A stretch of DNA of 64,000 nucleotides from Austropuccinia psidii (taxonomy: Eukaryota; Basidiomycota; Pucciniomycetes; Pucciniales; Sphaerophragmiaceae), in assembly GCA_023105745.1 (NCBI GenBank), contig JALGQZ010000004.1, positions 67,941,112-68,005,111 on the forward strand. Reading direction: 5' to 3'. Below the pieces are notes generated by a model that was not told where the DNA came from, made no database searches, and worked only from the letters and a program-made list of their open reading frames with translations. Shown here piece by piece: positions 46,238 through 57,299 of the stretch; positions within the stretch are counted from its first letter, which is position 1; each line of letters begins with the position of its first letter. Made by a program: the position numbers and the translations under genes.

Positions 46238-47344
46238 TCAAAATTTCTTCAAGGCTTCTCTAAACTTAACAACCATGGCATCTTCATAAGCAACTGCCTC
46301 CCTGGCCAAAGCAGCAGTGGGCTCCCCTGGAATAGCACTCTTCATGGCCTTATCAACAAACACCTCAGTTAAAGCATCAACTTCAGCAAATAGAGAGGTG
46401 ACCACCTTCTTGTTCACCCTTTTTTGATCAGTGAAGTTTCCAGTAATATTCCAGCGGCGACGGGTTTCAAAGATTGATTCAGGTTCTGGAGACATTGGGT
46501 CTCTAGAAGTGCTGGCCACTGGTGGTTGGATATTGGTAGAGGTGGAGGCAAGTGTGGAGGGCCTGGTTGGGGATCTAATTGGAAGTTGAGGTGGTTGGGG
46601 GGACCTGATCACTTCATTATTGGTGGTACTGGCTTGGACTGGGGATTGTGAGGTGGATTGGATTCTTCTTTTCTGGATTGGGGTAGTCATTTCAAGCTCT
46701 TCTCCATCAATCTCATCACTTCCTTCAGCATCAGTATCAATTTCATCTTGAACCACCAAATTTCTCTTCAATTTTCCAAGTCTTCCATCCTTTCTGGTGA
46801 CCAAAATGGGAACCTCTGGGGCCACTCCAATGGGATTTCCTTGGGGGTGAATTGGTCCTCCAATGGCTGCCCAGGAACCACTGGTATTATTCCATTGTTG
46901 GACACCCCTCATTCTAGATCCAGTTACTGAAGAAGAAGAAAAGAAAACACAGAAGTCAGCAACCCATCAATTCTATGGCCAATCAACTCACAATTGGAGT
47001 GACCAGAGGTGGCATCAGAGGTGGGAGGTTCATCAACAGGAGCTTCCAATCCAAATCTTCCACCCTTCTTGATGCTGCTCCATAATCTTCTGGCATCTTC
47101 AGGAAAGCTATATAGCAGATTCCACACAAGGAATCCCTTTCCTCTTACAATTGGTGCAGGGTGGTTCAATAACTCTGACAGATTTGAACCCATTATAGGT
47201 TTTATTGATGTCCCAAATCTCTGTAGGGGCCATACTCTCTTCAGAAAGCTCCCTCAAGTTATCAAAAACACCAGGACCATAAAGTACAGAGGGTGGGGAA
47301 TCAGAGTGATTGGAATCACAGAGGGAAGTCAGCCTTGAACTCAT
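46238..47344 (-). pseudogene. D antisense accessory gene, damaged in the zinc cluster
   Basis: Opposite strand to gag-pol. Starts MSSRLTSLCDSNHSDSPP at 47344 and keeps the first half of the cluster (CTNCKRKGIPC). About 75 bp holding the second half (present in C1) are missing, which puts TAG in frame at about 47108. Downstream sequence is still recognisable: RRLWSSIKKGG...TSDATSGHSN, a donor (GTGAGT, near 46993), acceptor (TTCTTCAG) and a long exon 2 ending at 46238 (LTGSRMRGVQQWNN...DAEGSDEIDGEELE...VVKFREALKKF). Exon 2 alone gives a 224-aa open frame. Either this copy is broken or it makes only the C-terminal part. The C1 homologue shows the complete design. Confidence 0.7.
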
Positions 47345-47622
47345 CTTCAAGTCAAAATTTCAATTCAAGACCAAGAGATTTATGGACAATTGCAAGTCAG
47401 CAAAGCATTTATGGCAATTGACCAGTCAAGAAGGTTATAAGAAGAAAGAAATTCAGGAAGAAATCAAGATCAAGAAGAAGAAAACTGCTTCAAATGGCCC
47501 AATTGGCCAAATTCATGATTTTATGCACTTTGGCACAAATGGCCATATCAGACCTCAAAACTTCAAAATTGCTCTATTTTATCACTTTTCATCAAAATAT
47601 GCTTAATTATGCATATTGGCAA

Positions 47623-48180
47623 ATTTGCGCATTTTGCGCAATTTTGCGCATTTTGCGCATTTTTGCGCATTTGCGCACTTTTGCGCACTTTTGCGCATTT
47701 TTGCGCAAAAAGCCCATTTTTCTTGTGAAAAGGCTTCAAAAGGCCTTTTTGGCCAAATTCATCATAATTGCGCATTTGCGCACTTTGCGCAAATTTTGCG
47801 CATTTGCGCACTTTTGCGCAAATTTTGCGCATTTGCGCATTTTGCGCAAAAATGCGCAAAATGGCCAAAACAAGTTATAAGGCCATTTTTTCAGCAAAAT
47901 CAAAAAATTTCAGTTTTTCACCCATATATGCGCATTTGCGCACTTTGCACAAATTTTGCGCATTTGCGCACTTTGCGCATTTTTGCGCATTTTGCGCAAA
48001 ATGGCCAAAACACTTCAGAAGGCCATTTTTGCAGCAATAATCAGGATTTTTTGGTTTTTCACCAATATATGCCATTATGGCATATATGCGCATTTGCGCA
48101 CTTTGCGCAAATTTTGCGCACTTTGCGCATTTTTGCGCATTTTGCGCATTTTTGCGCATTTTGCGCATTTTTGCGCAAAT
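47623..48180. repeat. TGCGCA palindrome array in D
   Basis: Dozens of TGCGCA hexamers, spaced by runs of T or A, in four blocks (about 47625-47708, 47770-47862, 47930-48000 and 48086-48178). Blocks are separated by ~65-bp spacers that resemble each other (GGCCAAAAC...AAGGCCATTTTT...CACC.ATATATG). The higher-order period is roughly 155 bp. The long ORFs here (alternating Phe/Ala/His/Cys) are artefacts. Absent from the same place in C1. Confidence 0.85.
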
Positions 48181-48624
48181 TGGCCAAAATCCCCTTTAAT
48201 CACAAAATCAGGGATTTTGGCCAGGACTTCTGAAAAGGTCCAAAACCTCAAGTGTTGGCCACTTTATGCCAACACCCTCAAGATGAAAATTATGATGAAT
48301 TCAGGTGTTCTTGGGACATAAACCCAGGTCACCCACTTTTCAAAAGCCATGAGGACTCAAGAAAAGTTTTGGTGAAGACACTCAAGACAAGATGAAAAAA
48401 TTTCCAGAAGAGTGAAAGCATTTTGAAGTGAAAGGGGGAATTCAGAATCAAGATCAAGGAGAAAATACCTACAGGTGATGAAATGAGGATTTTTTGTTGA
48501 GTATTGGTTGAAGAAGGAATTTGAATGAATAAATTTAAGGAATTGGGGGAAAGAGCTGTATGGATTATTTGCAAGCTCATCAAGACTCACTGTACTTATG
48601 GTGCTCAGAGCTCACCACTTTCAA

Positions 48625-48635
48625 GAGGGGGATAA
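48625..48635 (+). promoter_or_regulatory. D polypurine tract
   Basis: AGAGGGGGATAA directly before the 3' LTR. The same tract precedes the LTRs at 251 and 8757 (minus strand). Confidence 0.8.
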
Positions 48636-49400
48636 TGTCACAGCCAAGGAGGCAGGGGCATTACCAATCATATTCCACAATCATTACTTCATTGATACCC
48701 CTCAAAACCCAATCAGCAAGGGGGTTTCATTCAAGATTATCCAAATACAGTTTTCATACAGGCAAGATCCAAATACAGTTTCAAACCTCAATACAGTTTT
48801 CATACAGGCAAGACCCAAATACAGGATTCACCAAATACAGGCCTGTAATCAATACAGGCGCAAATACCTGTATTGACTGTATAACCTGTATTGGATTCAC
48901 CAATACAGGATTCAATCCCACATCCAACTTCTTCCAGCATACAGACAAGTATCTCAACACTCAAACTCCAAGGCTGGTATTTCTCACATATACCAGCCCC
49001 TCTTCACCCACCTGGGGGTTTTTCCCCCAGTTAATTAAAATAGTTGATTTATTATTTAATATTATTTTATTCTCACTTTTGGAATATTATTTTCTTATTT
49101 ACTAAGTTAGTCTTAGCCTTCCCTCACCTGTTCAGTAGAGTCCTGGTGGCCATATCCTTATTAATTCCTTTTCTCTTTTCTGAACAGGTTGAAACAGTGA
49201 CTCAGGATTATTTGTGGTTGGCTCTTTATTATTGCTTTTGCTTTGTCTCTCTTATCTTTTATACTTATTATTTTATGACTAGGAATTTATCCTCTTACTC
49301 CATTACTCTTATCATCTGAGTATTTCCTTTTGAGCCCTCCATAAGTAAGTCTGTTCACTGAGTGCCAGGCCCTCTTCACTTTAGAAGAGCCCCTGTGACA
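48636..49400 (+). mobile_element. D 3' LTR
   Basis: 765 bp, essentially identical to 38914-39678; one difference noticed, A/C near 49089. Followed by TCGGG, the TSD. Confidence 0.97.
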
Positions 49401-49858
49401 TCGGGTCATAATTGAAATGCTCAGTGGCTGAACATTTGAATTGCACAGTAATTGAACAATTGATATAACAATATCAAATGCACCGCTGAGTATTGCAATT
49501 TATTGAATTGTCAAGCTCAGTCACATCCCCTTTGTTTCCTTAAATAGTCACCCGATCACCCAGGAGGGTGGTCGTGAGGCCCATGTTGAATGTGCATTGG
49601 GGGTGCAATGCACAAGTGACCCATGCAGAAAAGCACCCGGTGCATTTGGTCACAAGTGACCGCGGCGAGATTACCGGCCATATGGCCTGGTAATAGTATG
49701 TGAACAAAGGGGGGGGCTGTAAGACAAGTGAATACAGCGTGAGCTTGCCTCGACCCATTGCTCAGGTTTGCTTTCGGGTCATAATTGAAATGCTCAGTGG
49801 CTGAACATTGGAATTGCACAGTGATTGAGCTATAGATATAACAATATCAAATGCACCA
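49401..49858 (+). repeat. ~370-bp tandem repeat of T: end of copy 1 and whole copy 2
   Basis: 49401-49484 completes the copy split by D; 49485-49858 is the second copy, which shows the unoccupied sequence TTTCGGGTCATAATTG. Copy 2 has a 25-bp near-palindrome at 49670-49694 (ATTACCGGCC, ATATG, GCCTGGTAAT). Confidence 0.75.
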
Positions 49859-51582
49859 TGCTGAGCCATTGCTCAGTCGTTTTTGTATGCGCGCACTCTG
49901 AGCATTTGGCACAGCATCGGATGACATTTCAGCAAGGTGCAGCATTTCACACGCTTTGGTGAAGTGCTCCAAACTGAGCCTTCCAGTGAGCTATTGCAGA
50001 ATTAGTTCATTCCATGGCTTTACTGAGCACTTTCACATGGTGCTTTTGACTATGACATGGTCAGCTTGCGTGTGCAAATCGGGTGAAACGCAATGCTGAG
50101 CATGTGGCACATGAGCTACGTAAATGCAAACGATCGGAAGGTGCATGCACATTTGCTATATGCATGCAGGCTCAAGTAGTATTACACCTTCCTGATCTGT
50201 ACAGTACAGTCAACACTGTAGTACGCAGTACACCTTTGTAAATGTGTACTGCGGGGCAGAGCAAAAAGCTGTTCAACAATGTAACATGCAATCACGTCAA
50301 GCCATCGAGTCATATCTCTCACCTGCATCCCTTTGATGCACCTTGTTGGACAGCTCTGCCTAACTACGGCACAGATGCGCATGTAATCCAAGTTAATTTA
50401 AGTGGGTCATAATGGGATGACTTAATATTTGGGTCATACACAAAGAGTTGATTCACTCCGGTGCCATGGTTGGGGCAAACAATGACTAGCCCGCTTGTTC
50501 ATTGTCGGGCAGCCACACGCTTTCATACGCACCCCCGATGGGTCATACGCAGGCAACTTTCACACGCCTGGAACACATTTTACTGCCAGTCTTCCAGCTG
50601 CGTATTTTCTTGCTCGGGTTGTCAGCTTGACTGCAGACGCTCACCCGCTTGCGCGTGGAAACCTGAGGCCAATCAGTGTGGATTTGCTTCAGCCTCATCC
50701 ACATTAGATTAACAATCCCAGCCTATGATTGCTGAGGCTGGTCATGTTGGCGTGGTTATCTCCCACTGCGGGTCATTTTCTTTAAGTTCTCACACGCCCC
50801 GCGCAAGTTGTGGCGCCTGGCTTGCAGCCAAAAAATCCCTTGGGCATGTGGCCTCTTTCTCCGGAGTTCTGTACGCGCGTGAGGCAAAGACCCGGATGCC
50901 AATCTCGGTGGATTAGTACTCGCCTCAAACGCCATAGGGGTGAATGTATATGTGGATCACGGCTCACGGCTGGCGCCCCCTTTGATCATCCCACACATTC
51001 CCCCTGAAAGCCCAGTATGCATCAGTCAGCAAAAAACTTCAGGCCAAACCAAAGTCATGTTCGGTGGCATGCCACCGAACATATCTCACCCGCCCACACA
51101 CAAACATCCCCACAGTGAGATTGCCCTTTGAAACTGCCAACATTGCCCAGTAGGTCCCTGTGAATAATTAACCTGGGGAGGATACGCTCATTGTTTGCTG
51201 TCACACCAGCGAACATGACTGCATGCCTCTAATATGCCCCTCCACAATAAGTTGCTAGAACCCACCCAATTTTGGATATGCTAATCTCAACCTTGTTCCA
51301 CCAAAGGTTTCGTAAATTGCTGCAGATCCAGCAAAATATTGGTGCACCCACATTTTGGCCACCTTGCCTTGATATATGCCCCAAATTGGATGTGAAAATT
51401 ATCAGCCCAAGACGCCCACCCCCATCAAGACCATGCACGTAACCACAGGCCATCCCCCTTTTGGCCTGTTGCTGCCACTCATATAAGTTCCCCACCTGCG
51501 CTTATTCCTCTTCATTCCCTTTAGCTAACCCTTCCCGATCATATAATTCCCAACTGTCCCCAAATAATTTAAAATAGCCATC
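49859..51582. other. Intergenic region of T, palindrome P3 (51057-51082)
   Basis: No convincing gene. CTGAGC/GCTCAG motifs continue to about 50110. P3 is a perfect 26-bp palindrome with half-site ATGTTCGGTGGCA, about 500 bp upstream of the next ORF. CACACGC motifs are scattered at 50500-50800. Confidence 0.6.
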
Positions 51583-51996
51583 ATGTCAACCCCTTCACAA
51601 CCACTTTGCATTGGGATGATTAATATTTGTATTCAAATAAATAGTGATATAACCTTAAAGCCTGAGAATTCCCACTTAGGTTCTTGGATTATCCTATGGC
51701 ACAATCAACACAACATATTCGTATATCTCCCCAATCACCAGCATGCTATTGGCTCTATCCCGGGAACCCTTTCCCAAACATTGATACCATTCCTTGGGGC
51801 ACCAAAAACGTTCATGCACTGTGGTCCTGGTGGGGCATGGATTGAAAATTTCCAAACCAATCCTACTCAAATATTATTTGTTGAGGGAGTATTTATGACT
51901 GATGCAAATGATCCCTCCTCATCTCAGAAACCCAATCTAGCATTGATGTTCTTCACATGGTATCCAAACATTCTATTCATAATGGAAAGCTTTTGA
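51583..51996 (+). CDS. Small T-borne ORF, unknown, 137 aa, in frame with the SNF2 gene
   Basis: MSTPSQPLCIGMINICIQ...; no recognised family. Predicted mixed alpha/beta, moderately hydrophobic (WIILWHNQHNIFVYLP). Its TGA (51994-51996) is followed by seven sense codons and then the SNF2 ATG at 52018 in the same frame. Either two adjacent genes, or an N-terminal domain of the ATPase cut off by one nonsense change. I found no intron that removes the stop in frame. Confidence 0.5.
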   Translation: MSTPSQPLCIGMINICIQINSDITLKPENSHLGSWIILWHNQHNIFVYLPNHQHAIGSIPGTLSQTLIPFLGAPKTFMHCGPGGAWIENFQTNPTQILFVEGVFMTDANDPSSSQKPNLALMFFTWYPNILFIMESF

Positions 51997-52017
51997 ACAC
52001 AAGATTTCAAGCTTAAA

Positions 52018-54149
52018 ATGCCCAAAGAATATGACTGTACTACTCATTGTCAATGTCAACTCTTTACTCCGACATTTCCCGCTTCAAACTCAACGCCTGC
52101 TTCATATCCTGCTGTTTCATCATTGATTTCCAAGCAAAAACTGATACAATTACCCAGTGGATCAGACCTCCCCATGATGACCCCGCCCCATTCCATTATT
52201 CAAACCCCCCTCCTCCCTCATCAAAAGACCGGACTAGCTTTTCTCTGGGATCGAGAAATCCCCAATGGCCAATCAGCCCGTAACCTTTGGGCCACCTCAC
52301 CCCCAGGATCCACTTTTAATGCCAGGCACATCATTACAAACAAGGTCGTTAGCTCATTTGAATCCCTTTCGACCAATACCCCTCTTGGAGGACTGCTCGC
52401 GGATGATATGGGATTAGGTAAAACCATTCAGGCCATTGCTCTAATTGGTACCTCCAAGGAGCGGATGATTGCAAACCCCCATCGCTCCACGCCCACCATG
52501 ATCATCTGCCCCCCTCGCTTAATTACCAACTGGCAATCAGAAATATCCAAGTATGCTCAGGCTGGAGCACTGCATGCCAAAATCTACCATGGTCCCACTC
52601 GTCACTCATTATCCCAAGCCGACATTTTAAAATATGATATCATCATCACCTCTTACAATACTATCACCCAAGAATTTAAGCAAACCAATCCCTCTACATC
52701 ATTCATTTTTCAAATCAATTGGCATCATATAATCTTGGATGAAGCACAGTGAGTGGCTGAGCTTAAATGATTCAAATTACCTTTTATATCCAATAACCCT
52801 TGCCCCCTCTTATAGCTATATTCGCTCTCAATACACTGCCACTCACCGTGCCATTAATAGCCTCCTTTCATCCCGTCGAATATGTTTAACGGGCACACCT
52901 ATTCACAACACCATTTATGACCTTTTGGGCATAATATCCTTCATCACTCAACCCCAGAGCGCCGATCAAGATAATTGGTCACCATTCATCCTGAGTAGTC
53001 TTTCAAAAGGTTGCAATGATATTTTGCATTTGGCATTGCGGCATTTAAGTTTGCGCCGCACCAAAACCACACATCTCGAATCTCTCCCCACTATTAGCCA
53101 TCATTATGAGCTGCTCCCACTCAACCCGACCATGCAGCAAGAATATTCCACATTATATGAAGAATTTCTATCATCCAAAAGCAAAGGACCAGGAGAGTTT
53201 TTCAGAAATATTAATAAGCTGCGAATATGTTGTAACCATCACATCATGCTTAACACAATTGCGGAGGCGGAGCTGGAAGACCCCGAGGGCAGGAGCACTC
53301 AGGATAACTCCCCAAGAATCACACGAACTATTGTGGATGTGGAAACATGCATGATGAGTAGTAAAATTGCACACCTCCTACAAAGCTTAATGAAGAACAA
53401 ACAAACAAGGTGTGGTCCAACGAAATCGGTGGTTTATACCCAATGGACCCAATTTCTAGATTTGTGCGTTAATTCTAATATGCATCCATTACCAATTGAC
53501 TCCATCTGACTTTTTTATATTGTAGAATTGGTATTGCTCTTGCCCATCACTCTATCCTTTCAGCACGAATTGATGGAACAATTACACCACGAGCGCAGGA
53601 CAAGGCGCTTGAGAATTTCTTCAATAATCCTGAATGTGAAGTACTGATTGCATCCATTGCCGCGGCTGGAACTGGCCTCAATATAACTTGTGCTAATATA
53701 GTCTATTTAATGGTGAGGGGCCCCCCAAAATTCTCCCCTGATTTTCGGACCCTGACATCCACATTTCCAGGAGCCCAATTGGAACCCAGCCATTGAGGCT
53801 CAGGCTGTTGATCGTCTACATCGTATTGGCCAACAACGACCTGTACAGGTCATCCACTATATCACTCCTCATTCAGTTGAGGTCAACATGCGGAAGGTAC
53901 CTTTCAACCTCATCTTTCACTTGATTGTATTACTATTCTGAAATCCTTCCTTATGGGAATGCCATATTCCAATCACCAATAGGTCCAAGAAAAGAAAAAA
54001 TCATTAACTGCGTGAGCCTTACTGATATTATATAATTTGTGATTGACAAAGTTGATAACTCCTGTTGACTCTGGCACAGGTCCACAATTATGAACACCAT
54101 GAGCTGGATCGAACTTCTTCAATATTTCCTCAATGAAAATGAGCAATAG
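52018..54149 (+). CDS. SNF2-family ATPase (Rad5/Rad16-like), no RING
   Basis: Six exons: 52018-52748, 52816-53463, 53526-53712, 53771-53896, 53983-54011 and 54080-54149, 596 aa. All introns are GT-AG and in frame, and splicing of the first one creates the DEAH box. Motifs: LLPHQKTGLAFLWDRE (Q-like, about 66), GGLLADDMGLGKT (Walker A, about 124-136), DIIITSYNT, DEAH (241-244), LTGTPIHN (about 265), SVVYTQWTQF, AAGTGLNIT, and DRLHRIGQQRPVQ in the last 75 residues. The lobe order fits Rad16/ULS1-type ATP-dependent DNA translocases, but the RING and long N-terminus of those proteins are missing. Likely role: remodelling chromatin or DNA-protein complexes in the nucleus. Convergent with the next gene. 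Confidence 0.9.
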
Positions 54150-54321
54150 AGTATTATTGCAAGGGAGACGGTGATACATTTCAATTCATATTGTCTATAT
54201 TCTAACATATTTAGCAAGTTGTTGCATCCTTAAGAGATAATAATCAGATTTTATTACACCTGCACAAATAATTCACAAAATTTTAATTTGTCACAGTGCT
54301 ATACCGTGACAAATTACTAAG

Positions 54322-56382
54322 TTATTGCAGAGCATCACCATTAGGCCTAATAACTGGCATGTCAAGTATCTTGAGGGTGCTAGTCTGCATCTTACTACAG
54401 CCTTTGAGCCAATCTTGATCAAATACCTGAAATGATAGGCCTTCCGGAATATCACCATCATCTGTCGATCCTAATTCTGGCAATCTATCAATAGTTTTTT
54501 TACCCTTTTTTTTAATCCAATTACAAAACTCTATGTCTCTATCCATTTTCAATACCAAATCATTAAATAACTGGGAGCGCCAGCGTAATCCCACTTTGCG
54601 GTAAACTTGACGGCCATTTTCCAGTACCTCCTCAGTATCTGAGCATACTCGAGGGTCATTGAATTGTGATGCTAGAATGGGAAATTTAGCCGTATCACAC
54701 CATTCACGACGGCACTCACAGGTCTGCACATAATCAAGTAGATCATCATCAGACTTGGTCCACAATGAAGAAGAGATACAGTAACTAACTCTTTGACGAA
54801 TCTTTGCGAGCTTTTGATTCTCCTTCTTTTTTACCAAATACTCCGCATCCTTTTGAATAGACTTCCATTCTCTTTTCAAATAAGTGAAATATCGCTCCAT
54901 TAAAGCCGCCACGACCCCATAGTTGTTATGATCCTTGTTCCAACAGTAGTGATGATACTCAGTGCTGACAAGTGCGAGACGGAATGTATGGTAAAACACC
55001 ATAGACATCAGCTCGTTGAACAGATGTTGCCATGAGCTCTCCCAGTCCCAAGTGAATCGCTTTAGTCCTAGCTTGTGCAGCTCATTTTCGCAGTAGCTTT
55101 GGAAACCCTGAGGCTGAACCTGTGTTGATGGCTCATTGAACACATCCTCGGGGACATATCCGAGATGACCAGCCACTTGAATTGCAATTTCACGCTCTTC
55201 TGTGCTGGGTGGTGCTGGTAGTGAGGAAAAATCCTTATCCCTAACTTTGAGTAGGAACAGGCAATGTGCGTGTACTGCTGATCTCATTCCATGGACATTC
55301 TCTGGAAGTTCTGCCTTCAGCCATTTTTGTTGCTCCTTCTGGCTTGCACGTTTCGCCACATTGTGAGCTTTGCGGGCCTGGTTCCTTTGCTGTCTGACCT
55401 CGGATTGTTCAAGCATACTCTGGGCGAGGCCCAGCTGAGGATGGGTGAACTCACTATTTGATTGAGTGCCTTGCTCATGCGCTGTGAAATTGCCCTCCTT
55501 GGTTCATCATTTCTTTCACTTTGAGTCGGAGACATGTTCTCATCCTCATCATCCACCATTGTTGCTCTTGATGTACTGGCATGACCCGTTCTTGGTTTGG
55601 AGGCATATGAATGATGACGTCCAGTGACTTTCTCTTTATGGACCAGAGGTGAAGACGCATAAAGTTCATCCCCTGCTATGCAAATCATCAGTTAACACAT
55701 CAAAACATTAATGAAGACTGGTCATCCTCACGATCTTCAATTGGCTCCTGAGATCGGACTGACTTGCCTTTAGGTGCCATATCTAACCCATGAAACAAAC
55801 ATATCAAATTGTGAATAAGTTTCTACTCCAAAATTCAAATGACTTACTTTGATGAAGCGTCAATACTGGATTTCCCTCCGACAGACCGCTCCAAGATACA
55901 TTTTCCAAAGGTCTTTTTCGTCGCCCCCCATCCACGCGCCTTTCATCACCCACATGAACCTGCGATCCTGATGGAATATTGAGGGTTGGCTGTTTACTTT
56001 GGCCAAAGGGATCCTGGGATGCGACTGGATTCCGACCGGGATTAAGGAGGAACTCACGTGGAAATTTTGATTGGGGATTAGCGTGTGATGAGATTTGAGG
56101 TGTGCCTTCTGGCCCCTGAGACACATGAATTTGTGTATTAGTGGGATTCGTGGGAATTGGAGTGACGGAAATATTTGGGATCGACCAAGTGCTTGAAGTT
56201 GGAGCCTTTGGATTGCCCACATCAATGTTAAGACCTGATACATTCATTGAGGATGCGATAGGGGTTGTGAGAGGAATGTTGGGACTCAATGGTGACTGTG
56301 TTTGAACATATTCTATGCTAGATTCACTATTTGAGTCATGAACAGAACCTGAATGGGATTTATGTGACTTGAAAGATGACAT
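54322..56382 (-). CDS. T-borne unknown protein, ~624 aa, four exons
   Basis: Exons 56382-55848, 55782-55732, 55675-55455 and 55389-54322; the last acceptor could instead be at 55377. All are GT-AG and in frame. The N-terminal ~270 residues are Ser/Pro/Asn-rich and disordered, with basic patches (GGRRKRPLE, MAPKGKS). The C-terminal ~350 residues are globular: an Arg/Lys/Gln-rich helix (VRQQRNQARKAHNVAKRASQKEQQ), a His/Trp/Tyr-rich segment (WDWESSWQHLFNELMSMVFYH, YHHYCWNKDHNNYGV), coiled-coil-like KKKENQKLAKIRQR, and CECRREWCD. No family recognised. Divergent from the transposase with ~0.9 kb between, so a TNPA-like partner of the transposase is possible; this rests on position only. Confidence 0.7.
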
Positions 56383-57299
56383 AAGGGCTGAAAAATACAC
56401 TAATATTTTTAACTAGATAAAACACCTCAGTATTATGATAAAATAGAGTGATATGAGATGAAATCTTTTCAAATTTAGAATAGAGAAATTCTATGAATAG
56501 TTGGAACTAAGTGTTGTGTGGAAGTCAGATAAGACTCTTTTGAGGAGAATCCTCCCTGCCTCCTCTTGAGCTCCTCCGCTTTTGTCGGAAACCACCCTGC
56601 ACGGCCTACCAGCATATAATGTGGTATTTCCTTGATCTCAAAGGGGACCCATCATTCATAAGTAATCATATTCAGTACCATTTATGCCTCCCCATTGTCA
56701 CATTTTGTGAATTATCCAAACTGCCCATATATGCATTGAAATTCCACAACATTGTACATCTGTAAAGGGGTATATTCATGAAGGATTTACCCACAAAAGA
56801 GACATCACCTTTTCCCGAAAGGCAAGACAATCCAAATCACATTCCAACTGATTCAAAGCCCGCCGCACTCAAACCAAATACCAAGACTTTAGCTGCACTC
56901 CAACCCCTTATGTAATAGAGTTATATAGTTATGTCTGTAATAAGGTTTAAACCATGTACGATGGCGTGCCAGCGTACATGGATTAAATGTTAATCCCCTC
57001 AATTCAATGGTAACACTTCACTAATGGAACCCCCTCAATGGTCAAACCCGCACTATCACAATGTGTAAATAAACTAGAATATGTATGAGCATTGAGCAGC
57101 ATGGCATTTTACCCAATTAAACGCCTAACCAATTCCGCCATCCAGATGAGACATGTTAAACTTTATCCACTGCAGCTCATGCTCCATTACAAATGGGATA
57201 AAATCCTCAGCTGGCTCAAATCATCTCCCCCTTCATAAATAATCACTGAATTTTATTTCCAATTAATAACACTCCTAAACACTTTCACATCAACCATAG
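56383..57299. promoter_or_regulatory. Divergent intergenic region with palindrome P4 (56952-56981)
   Basis: Lies between two divergent starts, so it should contain both promoters. P4 is a 30-bp near-palindrome: CCATGTACGATGGCG with mirror TGCCAGCGTACATGG. It is about 320 bp upstream of the transposase. Confidence 0.6.

Larger units (their letters stand above)
38914..49400 (+). mobile_element. Ty3/gypsy element D, complete and apparently intact
   Basis: 10,487 bp, LTRs of 765 bp each that differ at about one position by eye, TSD TCGGG (38909-38913, 49401-49405). Plus-strand order: 5' LTR, self-primer site, leader, gag (40469-41827), pol (to 45543), antisense accessory gene (46238-47344), TGCGCA array, polypurine tract, 3' LTR. 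It is the youngest insertion seen. Same family as C1 and C0, but with a different U3. Confidence 0.97.

Noticed and set aside
47494..48321. Long ORFs on both strands made of Phe, Ala, His, Cys and Arg
   Set aside because: They arise because TGCGCA arrays lack stops in most frames; composition and frame redundancy argue against coding.
50461..51131. Small ORFs between the tandem repeat and the SNF2 block of T
   Set aside because: Short, overlapping in several frames, without splice signals or recognisable motifs.
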